Shown: positions 25,934 to 34,519, counted from the stretch's first letter. The stretch: DNA of 35,913 nt from an uncultured Actinomycetes bacterium (GCA_903825015.1 CAIJYZ010000111.1:1-35913); one strand, 5' to 3'. Numbers and translations: made by a program. The notes: generated by a model not told the origin, from the sequence alone.

Positions 25934-26592
25934 TGAGAGTTGCAATCGCCGGTGCTGGAAATGTAGGACGTGCAATCGCACGCGAACTTTTAGATAATGG
26001 TCACCAAGTTTTGCTCATTGATAAAGATCCAAAAGCACTCAAACTTGAAAGCGTGCCTGAGGCTGAATGGTTGATGGCTGATGCCTGCGAAATCACTTCT
26101 CTTGATAACGCCCATCTCAATACTTGCCAAGTTTTAGTTGCAGCAACAGGAGATGACAAAGCAAATTTGGTTACTTCACTTCTTGGAAAAACTGAATACG
26201 GAGTCCCTCGCGTAGTGGCACGAATCAATCATCCTAAAAATGAATGGCTCTTTGACTCATCATGGGGCGTGGATGTAGCTGTATCAACTCCCCGCATCAT
26301 TGCAGCCTTGGTTGAGGAAGCCGTAAGTGTTGGCGATGTTGTTCGTTTATTTTCATTTAAAAAGGGTCAAGCAAATCTTGTCGAGCTCACACTCCCAGAT
26401 GGCTCAGCGTGCATTGGTAAAACCGTTGAAGAGATTGAGCTTCCCGAAGATGCAGCCCTTGCCGCAATTGTTCGCGATGGACGTGTAATCACGGCAAAAG
26501 CACACGATGTATTTTCTGCTGGGGATGAGTTGTTGTTTGTTGCCTCAGCCGATGCTGAAGCACGCATAAAATCCTGTTTTATCTCTAGCTAG
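25930..26592 (+). CDS. trkA: TrkA-type potassium-uptake regulatory protein (CeoC-like)
   Basis: 220 residues (219 if the second of two adjacent ATGs, 25933, is used). RCK_N begins MRVAIAGAGNVGRAIARELLDNGHQVLLIDKD; RCK_C follows (LVELTLPDGSACIGKTVEEIELPEDAALAAIVRDG, FSAGDELLFVAS). It is a paralogue of the preceding gene and overlaps it at ATGATGA, so synthesis is coupled, consistent with a hetero-assembly on a shared transporter. The last 8 nt overlap the convergent DUF3159 gene. Confidence 0.9.
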   Translation: MMRVAIAGAGNVGRAIARELLDNGHQVLLIDKDPKALKLESVPEAEWLMADACEITSLDNAHLNTCQVLVAATGDDKANLVTSLLGKTEYGVPRVVARINHPKNEWLFDSSWGVDVAVSTPRIIAALVEEAVSVGDVVRLFSFKKGQANLVELTLPDGSACIGKTVEEIELPEDAALAAIVRDGRVITAKAHDVFSAGDELLFVASADAEARIKSCFISS

Positions 26593-27202
26593 ATTTGATT
26601 ACTGGCGGTGCGGTTTTAATTACTAACCAGGAACCGTAAGCTGCGGCGAAAAATAATGGATAACCCATGGCTAAATTAACAGTACCTAGAAGATTCACAT
26701 TTCCGCTGCGGTAAATCGGATATTGCACGGCTATACGTGTAAAAAACATGATTACCCAGATCCAACTAGCACGTATGTACATTTTCTTACGGATGGGATT
26801 GTGGCGCCACTCGAAGTTTTCACCTAATAGTGGACCTAGGACAATTCCAAGCAATGGCCAACCAGCTAGGTTTGCTACTAAATATGCTGTGCCATAACCC
26901 AGGTTGGTAAGAAGTTTTGGAATATAAAAATCAGATGCATTACCTGATCTATTTGCAAAGAATGCACAAATAACAACACCTAAAGTTCCAGAAATGGCGT
27001 GTTGAATTGTGTCCTTTTTAATCAGCCTAAGAATGCCTAAAGAAATAGAAAAACTAAGCGCTGCCCATAGTGAAAGCCGTAAGTCATGCTTTACGTTAAA
27101 GACCACCAAGAAAACTACTGCAGGAAGTCCAGAATCAATTAAGCCTTTCTTGCCGCCCAAAGCATTGATAACCGTTTCTTTATCCTGATTATGTTCGCTC
27201 AT
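26585..27202 (-). CDS. DUF3159-family membrane protein
   Basis: 205 residues with about five to six hydrophobic helices (SGLPAVVFLVVFNVKHDLRLSLWAALSFSI; IQHAISGTLGVVICAFFANRSG; AYLVANLAGWPLLGIVLGPLLG). The central ANRSGNASDFYIPKLLTNLGYG is characteristic of DUF3159, an actinobacterial family of unknown function regularly found beside trkA and dut. The start overlaps the dut stop (ATGA), so it is translated from the same transcript. Confidence 0.82.
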   Translation of the reverse strand: MSEHNQDKETVINALGGKKGLIDSGLPAVVFLVVFNVKHDLRLSLWAALSFSISLGILRLIKKDTIQHAISGTLGVVICAFFANRSGNASDFYIPKLLTNLGYGTAYLVANLAGWPLLGIVLGPLLGENFEWRHNPIRKKMYIRASWIWVIMFFTRIAVQYPIYRSGNVNLLGTVNLAMGYPLFFAAAYGSWLVIKTAPPVIKSS

Positions 27203-27642
27203 GACACTCCCGTCGATCCAAAGCCATCGCTGCCTCTGCCTGAGCCAGGAAGTTCTTCAACTTCTACAAAATCAGCACGTTCGACCTTTTGAATAATGAG
27301 TTGAGCGATGCGATCGCCTTTCACAAATGAGACAGTTTCCTTAATATCGTGATTGATTAAAATACATGCAATTTCACCGCGGTATCCCGCATCAATTGTT
27401 CCTGGAGTATTAACTAAAGTAACGCCATGTTTAATAGCTAAACCAGATCGAGGATGTACGAGCGCAACATATCCATCTGGAAGCGCAATCGAAATTCCTG
27501 TTGGTATAAGTGCGCGCTCCCCTGGTGCCAAAGTAAAATCTTTGGTTGTAACTAAATCTGCTCCTGCATCTCCGCCCTTTGCATAGGTTGGCAATGGAAC
27601 TGTTGCGTCGATACGTTTAATGAGGACTTTGAACGCAGACAT
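27199..27642 (-). CDS. dut: Deoxyuridine 5'-triphosphate nucleotidohydrolase (dUTPase)
   Basis: 147 residues, the trimeric dUTPase length. The conserved motifs are all readable: GGDAGADLVTT (I), HPRSGLAIKHG (II), NTPGTIDAGYRGE (III), KGDRIAQLIIQ (IV) and the C-terminal GRGSDGFGSTG (V). It hydrolyses dUTP to dUMP, preventing uracil incorporation and feeding dTMP synthesis. The ATG follows the hotdog gene's TAG with no gap, and the end overlaps the DUF3159 start by ATGA, giving a tight hotdog-dut-DUF3159 operon. Confidence 0.95.
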   Translation of the reverse strand: MSAFKVLIKRIDATVPLPTYAKGGDAGADLVTTKDFTLAPGERALIPTGISIALPDGYVALVHPRSGLAIKHGVTLVNTPGTIDAGYRGEIACILINHDIKETVSFVKGDRIAQLIIQKVERADFVEVEELPGSGRGSDGFGSTGVS

Positions 27643-28227
27643 CTAGGGATTTATCTCGAAATCTGGATCAACAAAGGCAAGGATCTGCGGGCTCTTAGAT
27701 ATGTGATCGAGATACTCCTTTGGTGCATTATTTAGAAAATGATCCATTGGAACGATTACAAAAAGCGCTGCGGCACGAACAGCTAATTCACCATCTGGAG
27801 TATGCAAGCGCCCCTCGGCCGATGAATACACTTTTCGATTTACTTGGCCAGTAATTTTTGCGGTGATATGCAAAGTCGAACCCATAGGTACTGGCTTTAA
27901 AAAATCGGTTTCAAGCCGAGCCGTAACTGCAGGTGCTCGCAGAAGCCACATCAATTTTCCGAGCGCTTCATCAAAAGCTAAAGAAAGTAATCCGCCGTGA
28001 GCCAAACCTGGTGCACCTTGATGATTTTCGGTGACTGTAAATTGGGCCGTAATATTTGCGCCTTCACCAGCAATTGCCACCAAATGCAGACCCGTTGGAT
28101 GTAAATCGCCACAACCAAAACAATGACCAAAGTGTGATGGGATTTTCGAACCGACGGGTGGAGCTTTTGGGTGTCGCTCGGGAATCATCGCCCCTGCTGG
28201 TGGCGTGGTCGAAGCGATACGGCTCAT
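27643..28227 (-). CDS. Hotdog-fold thioesterase (PaaI-like)
   Basis: 194 residues. An N-terminal Pro/Ala-rich stretch leads to FGHCFGCGDLHPTGLHL, then the hotdog core with GAPGLAHGGLLSLAFDEALGKLM (central helix with the acidic residue) and ARLETDFLKPVPMGSTLHITAKI. The family hydrolyses acyl-CoA thioesters; the FGCG segment is common in actinobacterial members beside dut. The ATG has TAGTCT 7 nt upstream and no Shine-Dalgarno, so it is leaderless. It heads the operon with dut and DUF3159. Confidence 0.82.
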   Translation of the reverse strand: MSRIASTTPPAGAMIPERHPKAPPVGSKIPSHFGHCFGCGDLHPTGLHLVAIAGEGANITAQFTVTENHQGAPGLAHGGLLSLAFDEALGKLMWLLRAPAVTARLETDFLKPVPMGSTLHITAKITGQVNRKVYSSAEGRLHTPDGELAVRAAALFVIVPMDHFLNNAPKEYLDHISKSPQILAFVDPDFEINP

Positions 28228-28234
28228 ACGGCTA

Positions 28235-28240
28235 AGACTA
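28235..28240 (-). promoter_or_regulatory. Predicted -10 element of leaderless hotdog-dut operon promoter
   Basis: Minus-strand TAGTCT, then seven bases, then the ATG at 28227; five bp from the opposing DUF3093 -10. Confidence 0.5.
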
Positions 28241-28245
28241 TCCGA

Positions 28246-28251
28246 TAGCGT
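28246..28251 (+). promoter_or_regulatory. Predicted -10 element of leaderless DUF3093-gene promoter
   Basis: TAGCGT, then seven bases (AAGACCT), then the ATG at 28259. Confidence 0.5.
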
Positions 28252-28258
28252 AAGACCT

Positions 28259-28693
28259 ATGCGATACCGAGAAGTGATCCGTATGCCACTTTGGCTATTA
28301 GCGCTTATCTACTTCTTTTTTCTCTCATTCGTACTCTCGGTTTGGGCCGCCCTTGGCAACTCTGCTGCCATAGCGACATTAATACTCTTGAGCGCGCTAT
28401 TGATAGCAATTGCAATTCGTAGCCGTTTAGTAATAGAGATTACTGAGAGCGAATTAAAAGTTGGCCCTGCACACATAGATTTGAAATATATCGGCGCAGT
28501 TTCGGCATTAAATAGTGATGCGATGAGAAAAATTCGAACTCGAGATGCAAATCCATCTGCATACTTGGGGATTCGTTTTTGGAGTTCAACTGGTGTAAAA
28601 GTTGAGATTAACGATCAACGAGATGAAACGCCTTACTGGCTAATTACAAGTAATAAGGCGAATCAACTTGTTAATGCACTTAGTTTGAATTAA
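28259..28693 (+). CDS. DUF3093-family membrane protein
   Basis: 144 residues from the ATG at 28259. The ORF-track start at 28205 lies inside the divergent hotdog gene. Two hydrophobic helices near the N-terminus (MPLWLLALIYFFFLSFVLSVWAALG; AIATLILLSALLIAIAI) are followed by a cytoplasmic strand-rich domain with ITESELKVGPAHIDLKYIGAV and YWLITSNKANQLVNAL. This layout and the dut/DUF4193 neighbourhood match DUF3093 (Rv2698), of unknown function. The stop overlaps convergent DUF4193 by 4 nt. Confidence 0.82.
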   Translation: MRYREVIRMPLWLLALIYFFFLSFVLSVWAALGNSAAIATLILLSALLIAIAIRSRLVIEITESELKVGPAHIDLKYIGAVSALNSDAMRKIRTRDANPSAYLGIRFWSSTGVKVEINDQRDETPYWLITSNKANQLVNALSLN

Positions 28694-28986
28694 TTACACT
28701 CTTTACACACTGCTTTTGCGCCATCACCTTTTGCAAGCTGGGTAATGTGGTGCACAAGGAAGCATCGTGAACAAGTAAATTCATCTACCTGCTTTGGAAC
28801 AACTCGAACTGCTAGCTCTTCACCTGATAAATCTGCACCAGGTAGTTCAAGAGTTTCTGCAGCTTCTGCTTCATCAACATCGATCTGGCCGGATTGAGCA
28901 TCGACACGTTTTGCCTTTAGCTCTTCTAACGACTCCTCATGGAGTTCTTCATCGGTCTTTCTGGGGGTGTCGTAATCTGTTGCCAT
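28690..28986 (-). CDS. DUF4193-family small zinc-finger-like protein
   Basis: 98 residues from the ATG at 28986, chosen because GAGGTGAG lies just upstream and MATDYDTPRKTDEEL is the standard N-terminus of DUF4193; the ORF track adds three residues. The middle is very acidic, and the C-terminus carries CSRC...VCKEC, two CxxC pairs 21 residues apart that probably bind zinc. The family is restricted to actinobacteria (Rv2699c) and its function is unknown. Confidence 0.88.
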   Translation of the reverse strand: MATDYDTPRKTDEELHEESLEELKAKRVDAQSGQIDVDEAEAAETLELPGADLSGEELAVRVVPKQVDEFTCSRCFLVHHITQLAKGDGAKAVCKECN

Positions 28987-29092
28987 TGCTCTCACCTCGA
29001 TTCCTCTGTGTAACTTGCTATCTCTAGGTCCTGCGGGCGCATCATGGCGTACATGCGGCTTTACTGTTGCTATAACGCTCGGCGTGTCGGAG
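28987..29092. promoter_or_regulatory. Intergenic region upstream of DUF4193
   Basis: A 106-bp gap between the hflX stop and the DUF4193 start, the second longest in the window. It holds the DUF4193 Shine-Dalgarno and presumably its promoter, but I see no convincing -35/-10 pair, no hairpin with a T-run and no RNA gene. Confidence 0.4.
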
Positions 29093-30559
29093 TTATTCCC
29101 CCCTCACTTGCGCCTTTTCTATCGCAGCAGCAAGCGTGCCATCAACCCGGCCATGGATCTGAGTTCCGGTTTCAACATAGCTCTCGGAAAAGATTTCTCC
29201 CCGTTCATGGATCTCGTGGACCAAATCTCCACGCTCATATGGAATCACGGCATTAATCTCCACCGATGGTCTGGGCAGTGAACGTTCAATTGCATAGAGC
29301 AAACCTTCAACGCCAAAGCCCGTTCGAACTGAAAATGCATAACTATTTGGTTCTTTGCGCAAAATCTCCATAACTACTTCAGGTTTGGCGATATCAACTT
29401 TATTGATGGCGATTATCTCTGGGATATCTCCCCCACCAATTTCGGCAATAACTTCTCGCACTGCGCGGATCTGTTCAAATGGATCTGAATGCGAACCATC
29501 GACTACGTGAACAATTACATCCGAACCTGAAACTTCCTCTAGCGTAGATTTAAAAGCATCGATGAGTTGATGCGGCAAGTGCCGCACAAAACCAACAGTG
29601 TCGCTGAGAGTATAAACGCGACCATCACTGGTCTGCGACTTGCGTACCGTTGGATCCAAAGTTGCAAAGAGTGCATTTTCAACAAGAACACCGGCATCAG
29701 TGAGTCTATTAAGAAGAGATGATTTTCCAGCATTTGTATATCCAGCAATTGCTACGGATGGGATATTAAAGCGGCGACGCTCTTGTCGTTTAGTGTCTCG
29801 AGAAACTTTCATTTCAGCGATTTCTTTACGAAGTTTGGCCATCTTGTCGCGAATTTTTCGCCGATCAGTTTCAATCTTTGTTTCACCCGGACCGCGTCCA
29901 CCAATACCTGCACCACCTGCTGCTCGACCGCCAGCTTGCCGAGAAAGCGAGTCACCCCAACCACGAAGACGTGGCAACAAATATGCGATCTGTGCCAGCT
30001 CTACTTGCGCTTTGCCTTCTTTACTTTTTGCATGTTGAGCGAAAATATCTAAAATTAAAGCGGTGCGATCGACAACCTTTACTTTAATTTTCTCTTCGAG
30101 TTGGCGAAGTTGCGACGGTGATAACTCTCCATCGCAAATAACAGTGTCGGCACCGGTCGACATAACAATCTGCTTAAGTTCAGCGACTTTTCCAGAACCA
30201 ATATATGTCGCTGGATCTGGTTTATCGCGACGTTGAATAATCCCCTCGAGGACTTCTGAGCCAGCGGTCTCAGCTAAAGCTTTCAACTCAGCTAATGAGT
30301 TTTCAGCCATCTCTGAAGTTCCTTCAGTCCACACACCTACTAAAACAACGCGCTCAAGTTGTAATTCACGATTTTCAACTTCAGTAATATCTTGAAGTTG
30401 AGTAGAGAAACCCTTCACGCGACGCAAAGAATGTCGTTCGGAAAGTTCCAGTGTTGGATCGACTAATTCATCTTCTTCGCCTGCATCGTATTCGGCCGCA
30501 ACTCGAGCACTTTCGGCGAGTAGGGCTTCAAACTCATCATCAAAATCTTTATCAGGCAA
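29093..30559 (-). CDS. hflX: GTPase HflX
   Basis: 488 residues. The HflX N-terminal domain includes ERVVLVGVWTEG and IIQRRDKPDPATYIGSGKVAELKQI. A helical linker with GGRAAGGAGIGGRGPGETKIETDRR leads to the GTPase domain: G1 GYTNAGKSS, G3 DTVGFVRHLP, G4 NKVD. HflX binds and rescues stalled 50S/70S ribosomes. It starts with TTG at 30559, supported by CGGAG about 8 nt upstream; no in-frame ATG is close by. It overlaps dapF by 8 nt and is the last gene of the miaB-miaA-dapF-hflX operon. Confidence 0.93.
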   Translation of the reverse strand: MPDKDFDDEFEALLAESARVAAEYDAGEEDELVDPTLELSERHSLRRVKGFSTQLQDITEVENRELQLERVVLVGVWTEGTSEMAENSLAELKALAETAGSEVLEGIIQRRDKPDPATYIGSGKVAELKQIVMSTGADTVICDGELSPSQLRQLEEKIKVKVVDRTALILDIFAQHAKSKEGKAQVELAQIAYLLPRLRGWGDSLSRQAGGRAAGGAGIGGRGPGETKIETDRRKIRDKMAKLRKEIAEMKVSRDTKRQERRRFNIPSVAIAGYTNAGKSSLLNRLTDAGVLVENALFATLDPTVRKSQTSDGRVYTLSDTVGFVRHLPHQLIDAFKSTLEEVSGSDVIVHVVDGSHSDPFEQIRAVREVIAEIGGGDIPEIIAINKVDIAKPEVVMEILRKEPNSYAFSVRTGFGVEGLLYAIERSLPRPSVEINAVIPYERGDLVHEIHERGEIFSESYVETGTQIHGRVDGTLAAAIEKAQVRGE

Positions 30560-31355
30560 GTAAGAACTCCGATATGTCTACATCTTTCACGAGTACTGCA
30601 GGTCCGATAAGTGTTGCATTGGAATGTCCATCAATTGTTACTTCTAGTCTGCCTCCCGGTGGGTAAATTACCCAGTGGGCAGGAAGGCGCTCCTTTGTGT
30701 GAAGTGATGCCGCTAAAGCTACAGCGCAAGTGCCAGTTCCGCATGATCGAGTTTCACCACTTCCGCGTTCAAAGACTCTCATGGTTACTTCATGATCACC
30801 TGTTATTTGTACAAACTCTACATTCACCCCTTCAGGATAAGAATCCTTAGGTCGAACAATTGGGGCTTCATCTAAGGAGCCAACTTGAGCAATGTCATCG
30901 ACAAAGACCACGGCATGTGGGTTACCTACATTGATGTTGTAGCCGTTGAAAATATGGCCATTCGTTGAAGCTGTGATCTCTTCGCCTTCATCACTTACTT
31001 TTCCCATATTGACGGAAATATCTCCAACCATGGGAACGCGTAGATGTTTAATTCCATCGCGAGTATTAATCGCAAAGATACCTTCTGGCATATGACCGCG
31101 TTCAACTAGATAACGGGCCATAACTCGAATTCCGTTTCCACACATCTCTGCCAAAGATCCATCGGCATTGCGATAGTCCATGAACCATTTCTCATCGCGT
31201 TTAATAATTCGTATTAATCCGTCGGCACCAATGCCTGTAGAACGGTTGCATATCGCCGCTGTTTGAGCAGTAGTAATTGAGTGTTCGTCGTGTGGATCAA
31301 AGACGAGAACAAAGTCATTTTCAGTCCCGTGACCATATGTTGCAATCATTGACAT
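30552..31355 (-). CDS. dapF: Diaminopimelate epimerase
   Basis: 267 residues. Both catalytic cysteines are present: CGNGIRVMARY (after SLAEM) and GETRSCGTGTCAVALAA. The N-terminal GHGTENDFVLVFD and ICNRSTGIGADGLI match the family. It converts LL- to meso-diaminopimelate for lysine and peptidoglycan, consistent with the DAP-type wall implied by the NlpC/P60 protein. The start shares its A with the miaA stop (TAATG), so translation is coupled. Confidence 0.95.
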   Translation of the reverse strand: MSMIATYGHGTENDFVLVFDPHDEHSITTAQTAAICNRSTGIGADGLIRIIKRDEKWFMDYRNADGSLAEMCGNGIRVMARYLVERGHMPEGIFAINTRDGIKHLRVPMVGDISVNMGKVSDEGEEITASTNGHIFNGYNINVGNPHAVVFVDDIAQVGSLDEAPIVRPKDSYPEGVNVEFVQITGDHEVTMRVFERGSGETRSCGTGTCAVALAASLHTKERLPAHWVIYPPGGRLEVTIDGHSNATLIGPAVLVKDVDISEFLLA

Positions 31356-32260
31356 TAGTTTAACTGCCCAAGATGTTGCAGCACAGTTTCAAGGCGAGGC
31401 TGCCCCTGGGCAATCCAATTAATGCGTTCATCGCGATTAAACCAGGTGTCTTGTCGGCGTGCGTACTGGCGTGTGGCAATCTTTGTATCCTCTTTGGCCA
31501 CATCCTCACTCAATAAGCCGTTTCTCATCGCGATTATTTGTGAATATCCAAGTGCAAGTTGTGCGGTTCGAGCAGTTGTGATTCCGGCAGCAATTAGTTG
31601 ATCAACTTCGGAGACAAAGCCTAAATCCCACATACGGTCAACACGATGTGAAATCCTTGTTGATAAATCATCACGATCCATCGCTAAACCAAATTGCAAT
31701 GCATCTGGATAACGAGTGCTTGCCTCGCGAGGAAGATTTGCAGTAAAAGGATTGCCGGTAATTGCAATTACTTCTAAAGCTCTGATTACGCGTCGCGCAT
31801 TAGCGCGATCAATTGCGATTGCAGCGGCTGGGTCCAATTTTTCTAAACGTTCAAAGAGCGGATTAAGGCCTATCGTTGCTAGCTCTAGTTCAAGGCCTGC
31901 TCGAACTACTGGATCTGTATCTGGAAAGTTCAAATCATCAAGAATTGCTTTTATATACAGCCCGGTTCCACCAACCACGATCACATCTTTACCTCGGCCA
32001 TGTATATCTGCAATCGCTGCTCGGGCTTTCTCTTGATACCAAGCAACAGTTGAATCCTCGGTTACATCCAAAACGTCAAGCATGTGATGTGTGATTCCAG
32101 CCCGCTCATTAACTGGCAGTTTGGCAGTTCCGATATCCATGCCTCGGTAAGTCTGCATCGAATCGGCGTTAATGATTTCGGCCCCAAGATGAGTTGCAAG
32201 GGTTATTGCTAAATCACTTTTACCGGTTGCTGTGGCCCCACAAATTACGATTAATTTCAT
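31355..32260 (-). CDS. miaA: tRNA dimethylallyltransferase
   Basis: 301 residues. The P-loop is GATATGKS at the N-terminus, followed by [39 protein letters not shown] and the late [15 protein letters not shown]. It prenylates A37 of tRNAs reading UNN codons, using dimethylallyl-diphosphate that the Dxs pathway supplies. The start overlaps the miaB stop by ATGA, so the two consecutive A37 modification enzymes are co-translated. Confidence 0.95.
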   Translation of the reverse strand: MKLIVICGATATGKSDLAITLATHLGAEIINADSMQTYRGMDIGTAKLPVNERAGITHHMLDVLDVTEDSTVAWYQEKARAAIADIHGRGKDVIVVGGTGLYIKAILDDLNFPDTDPVVRAGLELELATIGLNPLFERLEKLDPAAAIAIDRANARRVIRALEVIAITGNPFTANLPREASTRYPDALQFGLAMDRDDLSTRISHRVDRMWDLGFVSEVDQLIAAGITTARTAQLALGYSQIIAMRNGLLSEDVAKEDTKIATRQYARRQDTWFNRDERINWIAQGQPRLETVLQHLGQLN

Positions 32261-33678
32261 GGTTTAACTGTTGGCATTCCGAGAAGTGTCGCTGAATTCG
32301 TTTTTTCTGCCACACGCGATGCATGTGCATCTCCCCCGCGAGTTGCTCTGACTTTTCCTGGAGTTCCAATTAAATAGTGCGCAGATGCTTGAGTAATTTC
32401 AACTTCAACTTCATCACCAGGTCTTGCATCTGCACTATTTGAAAAATGCACCAATCTAAAGTCTTCACTGCGCCCCGTCATACGTTCTTGAACGCCATCT
32501 CTGCGGCCTTCATAATCACCAACAAGGACTTTAAATTTCTTGCCGACTGCTTCCTCATTAACTGACAATGAAATCGCCTGTTGGTGGTGGTGCAATCGCG
32601 TGTAGCGTACGCCAACAACTTCAGCAGAAATTTGATCGGGCATCGTTGCCGCCGGAGTACCGGGGCGCTTTGAATATTGATATGTATACGCTGCTGCAAA
32701 TCTGGCCTGTGTGCAGAGATCCATTGTTGCTTGAAAATCTTCCTCTGTCTCGCCAGGAAATCCAACGATTATGTCAGTGGTTATCGCTGCGTGTGGCATT
32801 GCAGTTCGTACTCGATCAATAATTCCTAAATATCTATCCGTGCGATAAGAACGGCGCATCGCTTGCAAAATGGAGTTAGAGCCAGATTGCAAGGGCATGT
32901 GCAGATGCGGCATAACATTTGGTGTCTGAGCCATTGCATCAATAACATCATCAGTAAAATCTCTTGGATGCGGTGACATAAAACGAACGCGCTCTAGGCC
33001 ATCGATTGTGCCGCACTCTCTTAACAGATTTGCAAAAGCGTGACGGTCACCAAAATCAACGCCGTATGCATTTACATTTTGTCCAAGTAAAGTAATTTCA
33101 ATCACGCCTTGATCTACTAACGCTCGTACTTCTCTCAAAATATCTGCAGCGCTTCGATCCTTTTCGATTCCACGTAACGTTGGAACAATACAAAAAGTAC
33201 ACGTGTTGTTACAGCCAACTGAGACCGATACCCAAGAAGAAAAAGCCGATAAACGCCGGGCAGGTAAGGTTGAAGGGAAATGCTCAAGTGACTCTAAAAT
33301 CTCAACTTGAGACTCCTCTTCGATACGAGCTCGCTCAAGCAATGCAGGTAGTGAACCAACGTTGTGCGTTCCAAAAACAACATCTACGTACGGTGCCTTT
33401 TTCAGGATTACCGCTTGATCTTTTTGGGCAAGGCATCCACCAACTGCGATCTGCATGAGCGGGTTTGCTTTCTTAATTGGTGCCAAGAAAGATAAATTTC
33501 CGTAAAGTTTGTTATCTGCGTTCTCACGCACCGCACATGTGTTGAAGACCACAATATCGGCCTGAGATCCAGGCTCGGCAGGTATAAATCCAGCTTCATC
33601 GAGTAATCCTGCGATGCGTTCGGAGTCGTGCACATTCATCTGGCAACCGTATGTTTCAACGGAGTATGTACGACTCAT
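32257..33678 (-). CDS. miaB: tRNA-2-methylthio-N6-dimethylallyladenosine synthase
   Basis: 473 residues. The UPF0004 domain carries three cluster cysteines (YGCQMN at C12, [16 protein letters not shown]). The radical-SAM motif CNNTCTFC follows, and a TRAM domain ([18 protein letters not shown]...[18 protein letters not shown]) closes the protein. It methylthiolates the i6A37 made by MiaA. The ATG at 33678 has TACGAT 6 nt upstream and no spaced Shine-Dalgarno, so the operon transcript is probably leaderless. Confidence 0.95.
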   Translation of the reverse strand: MSRTYSVETYGCQMNVHDSERIAGLLDEAGFIPAEPGSQADIVVFNTCAVRENADNKLYGNLSFLAPIKKANPLMQIAVGGCLAQKDQAVILKKAPYVDVVFGTHNVGSLPALLERARIEEESQVEILESLEHFPSTLPARRLSAFSSWVSVSVGCNNTCTFCIVPTLRGIEKDRSAADILREVRALVDQGVIEITLLGQNVNAYGVDFGDRHAFANLLRECGTIDGLERVRFMSPHPRDFTDDVIDAMAQTPNVMPHLHMPLQSGSNSILQAMRRSYRTDRYLGIIDRVRTAMPHAAITTDIIVGFPGETEEDFQATMDLCTQARFAAAYTYQYSKRPGTPAATMPDQISAEVVGVRYTRLHHHQQAISLSVNEEAVGKKFKVLVGDYEGRRDGVQERMTGRSEDFRLVHFSNSADARPGDEVEVEITQASAHYLIGTPGKVRATRGGDAHASRVAEKTNSATLLGMPTVKP

Positions 33679-33684
33679 CCGCCT

Positions 33685-33690
33685 ATCGTA
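33685..33690 (-). promoter_or_regulatory. Predicted -10 element of leaderless miaB operon promoter
   Basis: Minus-strand TACGAT, then six bases (AGGCGG), then the miaB ATG at 33678. Confidence 0.45.
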
Positions 33691-33700
33691 ACCTGAAGGG

Positions 33701-34441
33701 CTAGAGGTTAATTACGTCAATCTCAAATGTTGAACGGTTAACTATGGCCGCGTGATGGTTTTCAAGGATATGCCAGCCTGGTTGATTCCAACCGCTGGAA
33801 GCAAAGAGAACACCTTCATCGCTTTGCTTGTATTTAATCACGTAGTAATCACTTGGAGCCCAATCAGGCTTTTTCGCTGAATCATGTTCACTTGCCACCA
33901 CGAACACTTCGTTATTCATCAACATAAAATTGAGCGAAGTTGTCTTACCGTGTTCTTTAACAATAGCAATTGTTGATTTGATTCCATCAACTAATCCCAG
34001 TTTTTCAATTTGGCCCATTAGCAAATAAAAATATCGCTCGCTGTCAGTATCGCCATTTATCAAGCTCTTATATTTTTCATCGATGAACTGTGCAAATGAA
34101 TCCGGGGGAAAGATCGAACCATTATGGATAAATGAATAATCACCGTAAATAAATGGATGCGTATTGTTTTCACTATTATTTAAACCCTTAGTTGCCCAAC
34201 GCAAATGCAACAATGCTCCGTCGGCGGCGTTGTCTGCGATGACCGTTTTAAATGTTGAGCTTTCGGCAGCAGCCTCTACTTTTTTCTCTAGCACCGTATG
34301 CGCGTGCTGTCTATCATTTGTAGAGATCCCCCAGCCATCGCAGTGGACTGATGACAAAGCGATGAATTCTTCGAAATCTTTGCCCACTTGTGCGGGAAAA
34401 GAGGATTCGGCCTGCGACACGTAGCCCATTAGACGGCACAT
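33701..34441 (-). CDS. Class II glutamine amidotransferase (YafJ/EgtC-like)
   Basis: 246 residues when started at the ATG at 34441, which places the nucleophile at C2 (MCRLMGYV); the ORF-track start ten codons earlier would bury it. Family features are [25 protein letters not shown] and FIHNGSIF, and [10 protein letters not shown]. The domain releases ammonia from glutamine and here stands alone with no synthetase partner, as in YafJ and EgtC, so it may be a gamma-glutamyl amidohydrolase. It is divergent from an amino-acid permease and shares an inverted-repeat promoter region with it. Confidence 0.85.
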   Translation of the reverse strand: MCRLMGYVSQAESSFPAQVGKDFEEFIALSSVHCDGWGISTNDRQHAHTVLEKKVEAAAESSTFKTVIADNAADGALLHLRWATKGLNNSENNTHPFIYGDYSFIHNGSIFPPDSFAQFIDEKYKSLINGDTDSERYFYLLMGQIEKLGLVDGIKSTIAIVKEHGKTTSLNFMLMNNEVFVVASEHDSAKKPDWAPSDYYVIKYKQSDEGVLFASSGWNQPGWHILENHHAAIVNRSTFEIDVINL

Positions 34442-34519
34442 TTTTGAGAAAACCTCTTCCATTTCGGTCACACTCTGGGGTAGAAAGATTACCCCAAACG
34501 ACTCAAGGAGGAGAACATC
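34442..34519. promoter_or_regulatory. Shared control region of amidotransferase and permease, with inverted repeat at 34476-34496
   Basis: TGGGGTA-GAAAGAT-TACCCCA has perfect 7-bp arms. On the minus strand it contains TAATCT (34491-34486), a likely -10 for the amidotransferase gene. The permease side carries AGGAGG (34506-34511) 8 nt before the TTG start. Position suggests one operator serving both genes. Confidence 0.5.

Noticed and set aside
28987-29092. Small RNA or tRNA gene between DUF4193 and hflX
   Set aside because: No cloverleaf, CCA-type end or stable hairpin could be traced by eye.
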